Source of the DNA: a virus
Virus record (IMG/VR): IMGVR_UViG_3300028844_002497
Location: 1-64,000 of that record
Direction: 5' to 3' (one strand)
Length of the DNA: 64,000 nt
The position numbers were made by a program, and so were the translations under genes. Positions 34,161 to 46,100 of this stretch are shown here, piece by piece. The notes beneath the pieces are model-generated. The model was not told the DNA's origin and searched no databases. It saw only the letters and a program-made list of their open reading frames with translations. Within the stretch, counting starts at the first letter, position 1. Each line of letters begins with the position of its first letter.

Positions 34161-35114
34161 TTATGAGCCAGATACTGAACCTGAAATCGAAGGTGTTCCC
34201 CACGATGCAGATAAGTATGTAGTCTCAGGAAGTTGAGCAGTACAAGTTACAGCACTACCACTAGTTGCTACTAAGTCATTAGGAATCTCGTCCCAAACAG
34301 AGTAGATAGTGATAACTGAACCAGTGTCACCGTTAGATCCTTGAGCACCATTAGATTTAACAATGTATCTAATGAATGATGACAAGTATCCTGAAGGACC
34401 TGAGTCTGCTAACTGTGTAAACGCAGTTGCGTTTGATGTTGTAAGTCCAAAGTATCCTTTATCAGCATCAACAGTAGGTGAATTACCACCACCACCGACT
34501 TTACTAATACCAGAATATGATGTACCTGCAATTGTGACTGTTCCTGAGTTAGGAGCAGACATAGTTACTGTACCTGTGTCACTTGCTAAGTCTGAGAAAA
34601 GCAAGTTAATACCAGATCCAGATGGATGTGAAGCAGTCATTTTGATTTGACCACCTGCGTTAAAGAAGTAACGAGCGGCATCACCGGATGCAAATGTAAT
34701 TGTATGAGTAAATGTAAGACCATTTTGCCATGAAGTTCCACGTGTTGCTGTATCAGCAATTGTAGAACCTTGTGTTGCGGCGTTTCTTCTGTTAGTGTAG
34801 ATTGTTGTTAAGTTAGTAGGGACAGCAGACAAATATGTAACTGTTGAACCTGCTGTCGGTGCAGTTACAGAAGTAATAGATGAACCCTGATGTGATGCTG
34901 ATGATGCAGTATTAGTAACTAGAGCATTCCATTGCCCGGTTGCTACTACAGTATCTCCACCACTTACTTGTGATACAGCAGTTTGTCCATATCCGGCAGT
35001 TGTACCACCAGTTGACCATACTGAGTTAAGTTTGTTAGCGCCAGTTTCTACTGCGGCGCCCACCAAGTTATTAAAGTCTGTTGCTTCTATTAAGCCGTTT
35101 TGTGCGTAACTCAT
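34161..35114 (-). CDS. Probable virion/tail fibre protein
   Basis: In this 317-residue protein, rich in Ser, Thr, Gly and Ala, the N-terminus MSYAQNGLIEATDFNNLVG is characteristic of a small fibre/decoration protein family in marine T4-like phages. A run of short beta strands follows, ending TPSISGSVSGS. It has no cysteine-based or catalytic motif. It is preceded by AGGGA and separated by only 16 nt from the tail-fibre-like gene upstream, within the baseplate/fibre run. The role is probably structural, perhaps receptor binding. Confidence 0.7.
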   Translation of the reverse strand: MSYAQNGLIEATDFNNLVGAAVETGANKLNSVWSTGGTTAGYGQTAVSQVSGGDTVVATGQWNALVTNTASSASHQGSSITSVTAPTAGSTVTYLSAVPTNLTTIYTNRRNAATQGSTIADTATRGTSWQNGLTFTHTITFASGDAARYFFNAGGQIKMTASHPSGSGINLLFSDLASDTGTVTMSAPNSGTVTIAGTSYSGISKVGGGGNSPTVDADKGYFGLTTSNATAFTQLADSGPSGYLSSFIRYIVKSNGAQGSNGDTGSVITIYSVWDEIPNDLVATSGSAVTCTAQLPETTYLSASWGTPSISGSVSGS

Positions 35115-35130
35115 TTTAGTTAATCCCTAA

Positions 35131-36348
35131 TTATTTGATAGTAACGATGGCTTCTACTGTGCCAAGGTCAAGTGTTGTTTTATCTTCTAATGCTCTACCA
35201 ATAACGTTGAATGCAGTTGATTCTCCGTTATCTGCGGCTCTTGCATAACCCTCACCAGCACTTACAAGTCTTTGACCTTTACGTACTGTTCCTAGTGTTT
35301 TAACTCGTACACGTCCTGTCATTGCAACAGCAGGGTGAGTATCATTATCACCTGCGCCGTTGTTCATTAAGAACGCCATGTTATCTGAGATAACTCCGAA
35401 TACATCTTCACTTAATTCATATTTAACAGCAGTGATTTCTGCTTCACCGCCTAATTCAACAACTGTACCCGGCTCATAAACGTCATCTGCACTGAATCTT
35501 TCCGCCAAGTCAGCATATGTTGCTGTAAGACGAGAGCCAGTTGATAAAGTCCAGTTACCTGTGATCGTACCTGCTGTTGTGTTTGCACCAGTTGTTAATG
35601 TTGTTGCTTGTGTTTGTACTGTTAAGATATTACCGTTGTATGTTGGTAAATATGATGCTACGTTTGAGTTACTATATGTACCTGCGAATGAGATTGGATC
35701 TCCGTTTGCATACATGTATTTGTCTGTTCTGATACCGTATAAGTTACCAGAGTTATTAATAAATATACCACCTGTATCTAATAAGATAGCAGAAGCATTT
35801 GCACCAGTGTTACCAGTTACAGTCCAAATACCTGTTAATGTACCCGGTGTTGTTGCTGAACCAGTTGTAATTGCTGTTGTTGTTAAAGTACCGATGTTTG
35901 CTGTTGTAATATTAGCATCTGCTATAGTTGCATTTGCTGATATTGTTAAATATCCTGCTGTGAATGCGTTTGCTGTTACTTCATTCGTTGCTGTAAAATT
36001 GTTTGCTGTTGCATTGCCTGTGATATTAACAGAACCAAATGTTGTATTACCACCTGATGCTGTTGATGTTAATGATAACCATGCTAGACTATTTGATTCA
36101 CCGTCTGTAGGACAAACTTTTAATGTAGTATCTGATGTGTCGTACCAAATTTGACCTCTGAGAGGGTTAGCAGGTGGAGTGCTGTCTGCGAAATTCTCAG
36201 TTACGTGAACAAAGTTAGTGTCTAACGACTGACCATACCCGGCGTAGTTTCTGCCCGGTAAGCCTAATGAAGTACTACTTGTGTTAATAGTACCGTCGGC
36301 GATGGTCGTTAAGACTGTTCCATCACTTTTTACAATTGTATATGCCAT
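35131..36348 (-). CDS. Tail-fibre-like protein with C-terminal chaperone/peptidase-like domain
   Basis: The N-terminal region of this 405-residue protein (STSLGLPGRNYAGYGQSLDTN, FVHVTENFADSTPPANPLRGQIWYDT) has the pattern of T4-like marine phage fibre adaptors. The centre is a Thr/Asn/Ala-rich repeat (such as ITGNATANNFTATNEVTANAFTAG) likely to be a beta-helical shaft. The C-terminus, beginning YADLAERFSADDVYEPGTVV and ending in a strand-rich AVAMTGRVRVKTLG domain, resembles intramolecular chaperone or G2-peptidase-like ends of fibres. A GATAAATA late promoter and a GGAG precede it. Confidence 0.75.
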   Translation of the reverse strand: MAYTIVKSDGTVLTTIADGTINTSSTSLGLPGRNYAGYGQSLDTNFVHVTENFADSTPPANPLRGQIWYDTSDTTLKVCPTDGESNSLAWLSLTSTASGGNTTFGSVNITGNATANNFTATNEVTANAFTAGYLTISANATIADANITTANIGTLTTTAITTGSATTPGTLTGIWTVTGNTGANASAILLDTGGIFINNSGNLYGIRTDKYMYANGDPISFAGTYSNSNVASYLPTYNGNILTVQTQATTLTTGANTTAGTITGNWTLSTGSRLTATYADLAERFSADDVYEPGTVVELGGEAEITAVKYELSEDVFGVISDNMAFLMNNGAGDNDTHPAVAMTGRVRVKTLGTVRKGQRLVSAGEGYARAADNGESTAFNVIGRALEDKTTLDLGTVEAIVTIK

Positions 36349-36371
36349 TTTCTAATTCACTCCGTTAATAT

Positions 36372-36379
36372 TATTTATC
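36372..36379 (-). promoter_or_regulatory. T4-type late promoter candidate (GATAAATA)
   Basis: GATAAATA read on the minus strand is directly adjacent to the stop of the 206-residue gene and ends 23 nt before the ATG at 36348. This is the spacing of a late promoter followed by a short leader with a ribosome binding site. Confidence 0.6.
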
Positions 36380-37000
36380 TTAAATGGTAACTAAATTAGT
36401 TAGAGATTGTATTCTAACCGTATAATCTATTTGTATCTGCCTATTCAAGGACTTTTGGACAGGGTGAAAGATTACATGAGTTAAAAGTCTTGTAATTACG
36501 TTCCCGTTTGCGTCTGTTCCGTAGTTTGCTAATAGCCCTAACTCATCAAATATAAAGTTAGAATCTGTTTGGGTACTATTATCAAATGCGGCTTGTCCTG
36601 CAGGCTCTCCATAATCTAGTAAACATTGTACTAAGATATCAGTATACACACGGCCTGTTGTGTGAAACACTGTCATTTTGTTTCTTGTTGGGTCTAAGTT
36701 AAAAACACTTGTATCATCTACGATTTTTGCATATGTTTGGTTATATAGAGCCGCGTTCTGCCCTGTAGTGTTTGGTGGTAAGTAAGTGATAACTCCTGTT
36801 TCATCTACACTTGCACCGCCATTACCAAAAGCCATTTGATATATCTCTCCATAACCCCTGCTGGATAAAGTATCAGCAATTGCTTCTGACATGTTTTCGT
36901 AATTAATTGCGTTTTTTGCTTCTTGTAAAACTTCGCCGGTGTTATAGTCTCTGATCGTCAGGAATCCTTCCATCTTCAGAATTTGTTGATCTCCTGACAT
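36380..37000 (-). CDS. Virion structural protein, 206 residues
   Basis: The product begins MSGDQQILKMEGFLTIRDY and contains NYENMSEAIADTLSSRG, YQMAFGNGGASVDETGVITYLPPNT and FIFDELGLLA, ending in beta strands (TRLLTHVIFHPVQKS). I recognise the type from marine T4-like phages, where it is annotated only as a structural protein. It lies between the 51-residue gene (TAATG overlap) and the fibre gene. By position it may connect the giant baseplate protein to the fibre, but no direct evidence shows this. Confidence 0.7.
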   Translation of the reverse strand: MSGDQQILKMEGFLTIRDYNTGEVLQEAKNAINYENMSEAIADTLSSRGYGEIYQMAFGNGGASVDETGVITYLPPNTTGQNAALYNQTYAKIVDDTSVFNLDPTRNKMTVFHTTGRVYTDILVQCLLDYGEPAGQAAFDNSTQTDSNFIFDELGLLANYGTDANGNVITRLLTHVIFHPVQKSLNRQIQIDYTVRIQSLTNLVTI

Positions 37001-37155
37001 TAACTATCTCCTCGCATCTGCACTAACACTTCTTCGGTGTTAGGATCAGTGATTTTCAGACTTGATGAAAAGTAAATTCCACTGTCTTCATTGGGTTTTA
37101 CTTCTTTAGGTTCTGGCTTCTCTGATTTATTATCGTTCATCTCTTTATTTATCAT
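37000..37155 (-). CDS. 51-residue (or 46-residue) conserved-looking micro-protein
   Basis: A short frame begins with an ATG immediately after the TAA of the giant ORF (start 37155) or at a second ATG at 37140. It ends with TAA overlapping the next ATG (TAATG). The product is highly charged at first (NKSEKPEPKEVKPNEDS) and then reads GIYFSSSLKITDPNTEEVLV. I recall similar short genes at this position in marine T4-like phages. The function is unknown; a small baseplate component is likely from position. Confidence 0.65.
   Translation of the reverse strand: MINKEMNDNKSEKPEPKEVKPNEDSGIYFSSSLKITDPNTEEVLVQMRGDS
37146..37153 (-). promoter_or_regulatory. GATAAATA match overlapping the micro-gene start
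   Basis: The octamer GATAAATA lies between the two possible starts of the micro-gene. If it is a promoter, the transcript would be almost leaderless for the ATG at 37140, or would serve the genes further down. It may be a chance match. Confidence 0.25.
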
Positions 37156-40100
37156 TTACGTTATATCCGTATGTAGAAATTGTGCAGGAGCAGTTTCTGA
37201 TATTGATAATGGATCTCCTTCTACTTTATTAAAGTTATAAGAGTTCCAACTTTGATCAATATACAAGTCCGCTAAGCGGTTATTACTCAAAAGACTGAAC
37301 ACTTCTGTATACTTAGCCATGTATTCTTGTACTGCTGTACCGTTTGCTCCTCGTTGTAATCCCGTAACTGAATTATTGTCAAAGTCTACACTAGTAAACT
37401 TAATTTGCTCTCCGTTAATATACAACACATTACCTTCTAATGATGTAATCGTCAAAGAATCTCCTGTAGAAATGTATGTACCATCAGTAATTTTTAAGAT
37501 AGGTGCAAGTTCTTCAATAACAACTTCATATGTATCAGAATCTAATGTGCTTCCAGTAGTATTATTTAGAACAGTTACGCCACTCAAAATGTTTTTATCT
37601 GATGTTAGTCCAATTGAATAAATGTCATTGACTGGAGTAGGTGCAGTTCTTTGTTCTACTAAGTTATCAGTTACTCTAGTTACATCACCTAAGTAAATTA
37701 CCTGTGATAGAGGGAAGATAGGTTGTGCCAACCATGTTCTACTTTGTGTATTTGCTCTATAAACTGATTGTTCTCCGGACTGATTAACTGCATTCAAATA
37801 AATTTCTTCATCCGGTGTTGAATGCGGTATCATGTTAGTCATAATTACAACGTCACCAGGTGCGATATCTGTTAAAATGCTTACTTCATTATCTTCATCT
37901 AGTCTTAATCTGCTAGTTGGTAGACGATAGCCGTTAACAGTAACCCAAAGTCTTTCAACATTAGTTTGTTCCCATTGTGTTACATTCATAACACCAGTGT
38001 CGTTAGTTAAGGATACTTCAACAGTTGCATTTCTAGTTAAACCGATAGTAAATTCAGTGCTATTCAAAATTTGTTTAATATAATAAGTTGTGCCTTGTGT
38101 CAATCCACCTAGTACTGAGGCTCCTGCTACTTGACCCTGTTGTGTAAAGATAACTTCATTATTAACAACAAGTTCACTTGTATCTTGGCATGTAATTCTG
38201 TTAGTTGTTGCTGTTGCAGTTGCTTGAGTAGTAACTAAGAAGAATGTTCCTTGTCTCCAAACATAACCACCTGACGTATATGTAGATACACCAGTAACTG
38301 GATAATTTACTGCATCTAATGCTGGATTATAAACTTGTGTATATATTTCAAATCTATATTGATCAAAGACTCTTACATAATATGAGTTACCATTTAACTC
38401 AACTGCTCCGTAAATACCATCTAGTCTGACTAATTGATCAGTTGAGAGTGAGTGCGGAATACCTGTTGTAATTCTTGTAGTTGGGTTGCCGCCACATGTT
38501 GTAACCATAAGACCTGTTGCTGTAGACAATACAACTTGTGCACCTGTTTGATCTTTAATAGTTGCTTTAGTTGGGCTAACTATGCTTTCTACAAAGTATA
38601 CTTGTCCTTGTTCAAGTCCACCAAAGTCAATTCCTTGAAAGTAAATCTGCTGGTCAACAATAAAACCGGTTGTTGTATCAAACGTAATTTCATTTGATGT
38701 TACAGTTGTAGCAGTTGCTTGAGTAACTTGAAGTGGTTCTTCTTGTCCAGTTTCAATGTTTGTAATATTTGCAACTGTAATAGCATTTGAACTACCTACC
38801 ATTGATCCTGTGTCAGTTGTTACTGTGACTGGAGTACCACCTACTTGTAATGAAATTGTAAATGTAGTTGCATCAATAATCTCTAAGATGTAATATGTTA
38901 CACCTGCTACAATGCCACCTATAGTTGGACTAGAAAATACAATTGGCTCATCTACTGCTAAGACTGATGTGTCAGCACATGTTAATGTATCTAATAATTC
39001 ATCATATAAAACAACAGTCGGCGTATCTTGGTCATACGTCTCTACGTTTGGAGTATCTTCATCAAACGTTCCTTCTAAATGAGTAGTTGCTGTAACTGTA
39101 ATAGTTGTAAACGAACTACCCGATGTACCTGAAATACCGTATTGTGTCGTTAAGTATTGTCTTTCAGTATTATTATACGTTAAGACAGAAACTTTTGCTC
39201 CGTTTGCGGGAGGTGAATTGAACAATACACTATTTGTAGCATCATCAACAGTATATGAAGTGTTTGTTTGACGTAATCCATCAAGTTCAACGATTGCATT
39301 GTTTGGATTGGTGCCACCATTGTAATTGCTCATTGGGAACGATGCTTGTGAACCATTACCTACATATTGTTGTATCTCTGGTACAGAATATCCATATTGT
39401 GAAGGATCTCCTGAATCTCCAAAGACTGAATAAACAAGATAATCATCAGAGTTATTATAACCAGTTGGATTTGCTAATACAAGTTTTGCTTGTATGCCAT
39501 TTGGTTGTATACCTATTGCATAATCATTAGTTACGTAAGATGAAATGCCTGCTGAGTCAGTTAAAGAAACAACAGTTCCACCATCAGTTTCTGAAATTGT
39601 AAATTCATTATTATCTATAATTGATTCAATGTAGTAAACACTGTTTGGTGTAATATCTGATCCAAACATATCTGCCGCAAATTGTATTTTGTTACCTACA
39701 GATAATCCAACTGTTGTTCCTGTTGTAATACCATTGTTTGATGCTTTAGTTCTACTTACAGTATTTGTTTTTCCTAATACTAATCTAGCACCATTATGAT
39801 ATACAAGAGGATCAGTCCATACTGTTCCGGTACCTATTTGAATATTAACAAGCATTGATCCAGTTGCGTCTGTTAACGATTTAATTGGCCCTGCTAATCC
39901 TGTACTTGAATCATAACTTTCTGATATTGTAATAGAATTTGTTGCTGTAGAAATAGATTTAACATAATAAATTGTATCTTCTGCTACTCCACCAAATACT
40001 ACTCCTTGGAATGTTATTGATTCGTTTGTTGTGAATTCAGTAACACTTGCACAAACAATCGTGTCACCTGCGGCAACAGTTTCAGTTGCTTCTACTTCAA

Positions 40101-43100
40101 CTGCATTTGTACCTGTTCTGATTGCGCCTGAACCTTGGAAGAATGTTGCACTGTAATTGCAGTTTAAGTATATGTCATCAAAACCCGTTGATGCAATTTC
40201 TCTAATAGGATCAGTATCTGTATTACCTTTAACTAATTGATTACCGTTGCCAACTTCGTATACATCAATACGTAATGATTGTTTCGGTGAAAATTGAAGT
40301 GCTGTATTCAGAGTAATAACTTTTGTTACCCAATTGATAGTATATTCACTTGTTGCTAATCCAGTTCCTAAACCTGTTGTTGCATCAATAATTTGTAGTG
40401 ACATGTCTATTGGATACTGAACATACTGATCAAAACTATAGTCAACTTGGAACTCTTGTGTTGGTGCAACAACTTTACTTACAACATTAAATCCTGTATG
40501 AGAATATTCGGTTACGTCCCAAACTGTGCCGGGGCGTGTGACTACTGTTAAGTTTACGTTATCTTTGATTAAGCCAGGTACTAATTCTTCTGGTCCGTAA
40601 CCATCTGTAAAGTCTGACCCTTTAACATCGTAAACGGGTGCTTCTACTGTGAATACACCTGTTGATGTCCATATAACACCAGAGTCTGTAGATTGTAAAA
40701 TAACATTGTTGTCTCCAACAACTACAAATGTGTCTGTTTCAGATGCATATGTTATACCGTTCAAGTCTTGTGTTGTACCTGATGTTTGTGTTGTCCAACG
40801 TAGTCCATTAGATGATGTTTGAATTCTACCGTTGTCTCCCACTGTCATCCAAATATTATCAGCATAAATGATATCACGTAAAATATCTGAGGTTGCATCA
40901 TATAGATACATTCTTGCTTGTAATGGAATAACAGCATCTACTAATGTTACTTGCGATGTTAAGCCCGAATCAGTGAAGACTTCTACTTGAGTAGAACTTA
41001 CAACATTTACATAATAAGTTGTGTTGGCTGTAAGTCCACCGAATGAATCTGTAAATCTAACAGGATCTGCATTTGCGAATCCATCTGTATTAGTAACATT
41101 AAGTTCGTTAGAGGATTCATTTACAGATACAATTCCTACTTCATTAATTCCTGTCCAGTCACCGGCGTTGTTTGTTTGATACTTGACATCGTTTTCACCT
41201 ACTGCAATTGCAATAGTGCCATTACTTGCTACACCATACAAGCCGTTTGGAGTAAGTTCAGGTCCGTTTTCCCAATACTCTCCAGTTGGTTCATATGAGA
41301 ATGCAATTACGTTTGTGTCAATTAATTCTGTTACACCAGTTGAGTAATCATATTTTTTACCTTTACCAACTGCAATAAATCCACCAAAGCCTGTAGTGTC
41401 AATTGAATTGACTCCATATAAAGTTACTGCTAATGGTGTATCATATGTTTTTCTTTCTGTCCATACATATGTATCAGGTGAGTTTACAATACCTTCACCT
41501 ACACTTACATAATAGTTATTTCTATATGCTGTACTTTGTAACGTGATTGCCGCAATCGACAATGATGTCGATGAGTATGGATTTGTATCATATGGTAAAG
41601 CGCCGAACGGTGTAAACCAGCCGTTTGTTGTCCAAGTAACTCCGTCATTTGATCTATAGACTGGTGTCGCAGTATTTGTAGTGGTCATTACATATAGACC
41701 GCCACCGTATACTATGTCAGTTGCATTGACAACGATGTTTGATATTTGTTTTGTTGACCAACTTTGTCCTTCGATGGATGCAATAACACCTGAATACTTG
41801 TCAAAGTTAGCAGATGCGATATAATTTATTCCGTTCCATAATACACCAGTAATAGATACGCCTGTTGGATAGAATGGTTCATCTTTTAATACAGTATCTA
41901 CAGTAAACTGATCTTCTGGGGCAAATGCATTACCTAAGTAAACTGCATTTGGATATGTTGTGCCAGCAAATAATTGATTTATATCAATACCTGGCATGTT
42001 AATATTAGGTTGATAGTATCCTTCTACTCTATCCAATGCATTTAATATTCTATTGTCTGATCTTAACTCTTCCCACTTACCAATAATAAACTCTGGGTCA
42101 TTATTAGAAATAACACAACGATAAACTCTGTCTAAGTATTTGATAATAGACGGATTAAAGTAGAATGGTTCTGGTAAGAACGCATAACTGCCTGCTTTCG
42201 ATAAAGTAAGTCCCGTGATTGAAACTGTTGTAATAACATTTACAACACTACCACCTGGATTAGTTGAAATAGTAATTTCATTTGTACTAGTATCAATTGT
42301 TTTAATGTAGTAAGACGTTGATGTTATTGCATCAATCGAATTACTTGGTATAGTACCCTCAAATATTACTTCATCATTCAATGAGAATCCTGCTACACTT
42401 GTCAGTGTGATTGAATCTGTTCCTGATGTACAATCTGTAACATTAGTTGTTGTGAATCCACCAAAATCAAATCCTATGCCACTGACTGGTACAGTCATTC
42501 TAGCATCTGAATAAACTTTTAATGTGTTTTGTCCAGTAACATTCAAGTAATAATCTGTAGTAAGATCATTAGGATCACCCGAGACTATTAAACTTACTAT
42601 TGATCCGTCTGCATCGACACTATTAACTTTTAATGTAGCATCATTAAGAGGAGATGCTCCTCCCATTTCTGATCCTGAAATAGTAATAACATTATCAATT
42701 GCATAACCTTCTCCTGCATTAGATAAGATTACTCTATAACCGCCTAACTTATATCCTATATCAAAAATAGCATCTGTAGTTGGTGTTTGTGATAAACTAA
42801 AGTTTGTATTTGTGTCTGTTAGTGTAACATCTTGTGTTCCACCTTTAGTTGTAGATAGTCTGATCCAAGGGTTACCAGTACCAATCATTGGACCATTGTC
42901 GTTTTGTAACACGAATGTACTTCCACCTACAGTTTCTGAAATTGTAAATTGAGTTGAATTATCAATTGATTTTACATAGTATTCATCACCTACTACAATG
43001 TTGCCTAAACCAACACCAGTAAATACAATCGGCATGTTCACCCAAAGAGATGAAGTATCATCACATGTAATTCTATTTGTGCTAGATGATGTTGTCGTAC

Positions 43101-46100
43101 AATTTACAGTGATGTATGTAGACTTGTCCCCATCTGTTGAAAAATCAAAAAGATAATAAGTTGTACTTGTAGAAAGTCCTGATCCACCTGGAACAGAATT
43201 AAAGACAATTGGCATGTCAGTATAAAAATTAAATGTTCCTTTATCTTGGTCACTTAATGCAATTCTGTTGTCTGTGTCTTGTGCATTATCTCCTGCAATA
43301 GTAGCATAGCATGTTCTGTCAAGTGTGTTTGTTAAAACACCTGTATTAATATCTGTATAGTATGCAGATGTATTATACATTGTAAACTTCTGTCCGTCAA
43401 CCTGACCTGGTGATACAGGAAGTGATACATGCATTAACATGGAACCAGTTGCAGTAGTTAAATCTACTGTATCTTTTTGATTAGTTAATAATGCTGATCC
43501 TGTTGTTACTGTAGTTAATGTTAACGGTGATACGTTTACACTGACTCCAATTTTCATTTCAGTCAGTGATACAATTTCATTTACATAGTACACTGTGCCT
43601 GATGTAATTCCACCATATGATGTAAGTTTGTTTCCACTTGCATCAAGCATCATATTAAATATAACTGAATCATTTATTGAGAATCCAGTAGTATCTGCAA
43701 CAGTAATAACATCTGTTGAAGTAGTTGTAGCACTTACTGTAGTTGTCAGAGGCGTTGCTGAGGAACCTATTGTAATTGTTTCGTTGTCTACGACAGTTGT
43801 TACATAGTATACGTCATTTTCTACTATGCTACCGAATACATCTCCTGTAAAGAACAATGATATGCCTGCATAAAATCCATCAGTTCCACCTGTGCCTATA
43901 ACACTTTGCGGAAGTGTAATTTTGTTTGTTACTGCTTCAGTTGCTGTTGTTGTAAGCAAGCCGGGATAGTTAAGATTGACAATAGCAGTGTCTGTTACTT
44001 CACCTGCATATGCAAACATACCTGAACTTGATGCTGTTGCATCCGGTAAAGTTTTAACTGCTCCACCGGGTGTTTCACTAATTGTAAAGTCTGATACATT
44101 GACAACAGAGTGTACATAATAAACTTGCTCATCGACAATGCCACCAATTACTGCTCCAGTAAATTTAATTGGCATACCTACATAGAAACCAATCGTTGAA
44201 CCTGATGCGTTAAGTTCCCCATTATTTTCATCATAAGGATCTAATCTAACAAGATTACCTGTTGTTTCTGTTAATTCTACAGTACGTTTAAATTCGGTGT
44301 ACAAAATTTGCTGATCATTAGTAACGTCTGCAATTTCAAAGATTGCTCCTTGTGCTGATGCAGATATATCTGCTATTGGTGGTTGTGTTGCTTGTAATGA
44401 AATATCCGAACTTGAAACTAGTTCACTGTTAAAGTAATTACCTGCAAAGAACGCACCGTAAAAAACATTTGCTTCCCAATCTAATACTTGACTTGAGTAT
44501 GTAGTTCTATCGAAACGCATTGAGATTTCATTTTCTCTTGTAGGTACTGAACTTGTAATAGCAGATGCTTTTGCGCCTATATTAAGAGCAAAGTCTCCGT
44601 CTGTAGTTCCTGCACTAAGTTCTACTCTGTTTGTTTCGTTTACAGCATCATTATAACTAGTATACAATCCAACAATTGTTGTTGGAGTAGTTTCTAATAC
44701 ATTGATATAATACCATTGTTCGTTAACTAGTCTAGTTACAGTTGCTCCGGATGTTGTATCATCTTTGTATTGTATTAAATTACCAGTTTGCAAACTTGGT
44801 GCAAACAATTTAATTGTATGTAATGTAGAGTTAATGTCATCATTAGTAAAGAACAATTGTTCTGCTGGGGCAACATTAATTATTGGTAACACAGCATACC
44901 CTTCTCCGGGATTTATTACGTTCACACTGATTACATTATCAACACTCATTACTGCTTCAAGTTGTGCTTCAACTCTTGGCGCCGGGTATTTTTCTAAATC
45001 AATGTATGCTGTTATCTTGGGTGGTTCTATATAATTTTTGCCACCGTCAAGTATTACCACTGCAGGTAAATCAATAATAATTTTTGCACCTGGTAAATGT
45101 GTTGCTGGAGTTGTTCCGTTTAATCCTCTTTGTAGACCGCCGATAGTATTTAAAGCACGATCAACAAAAGAATAACTAATAAGTTCGTTATCTATTTGTA
45201 TTGTGCCATTAATTGGGAAGCCTTGTGCATTATCTACCATGATCAAAACTGAACCTATAGTCATGTATTCGTTGAGTTCAGTTATCTCATAATTTGTTTG
45301 TCCAACTAACGACAATCCGTAATTATTATACCAATTAGAATATTGTTCTTTCTGCCATATTGCATCAGTTGGTAAGAATTCATTTACTCCGTCAACATTT
45401 GAATATACTAGTTGCGGAGAAATATAAGATTGCGTTGTTTCATTCCACTCAGCAGGCAAATCAAAGTCTGTTATGTTTCCTGGGTATGTATCGATACCTG
45501 TATACTTAAATAAGAAGTCTTTAATAACTACATGATAAGGTTTTGCTTCATTAATATATCCAGACAAGAATTCTTGGTTGTCTTGTTGATAATTCTGAAT
45601 TGGTTTAAGTTCTCTAATAACATGTGATACATCTACCAATGATGTTTTATTCAACCAAGGTAAATAGTTCTGTGATTCATCTGTCTCACTTTGAATATAT
45701 TCAAATAGAATGATTAGAGATTTGTTTCTGAATTCAACTAACTCATCAATATAAATTTGTTCGTTTAATGCACGAATAATCCAACGTGTTTCTTCACTTG
45801 GATATTCATCAAAGTCTGTTGTGTCAAAGAAATTATCTCCGAAGCCTGTTTTGCCTGCGGCATAATCCCAAAGATATGTGTTAAATTGTATTGTACCATT
45901 TTCTAAACCTATACGTGTCCAAACACCGTTGCCATCAAAACGATACATTTCCCATTTACCATCACCGTTTGCTTCTACTGTGGCAATTGTTTTTACGTCT
46001 ACCTTTAGTTTTGCTAGGTCTGCATATATTGCAACACTAACTGTTGATTTAGTATTGTTATTATATTGTCCTACTGGATTAGTTGTTGGCAACCACCAGT

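Noticed and set aside
35561-36154. 197-residue plus-strand frame opposite the tail-fibre gene
   Set aside because: Its Val/Ala/Pro-rich sequence is what the complement of a Thr/Asn/Ala-rich fibre shaft gives; the minus-strand gene has clear family features.
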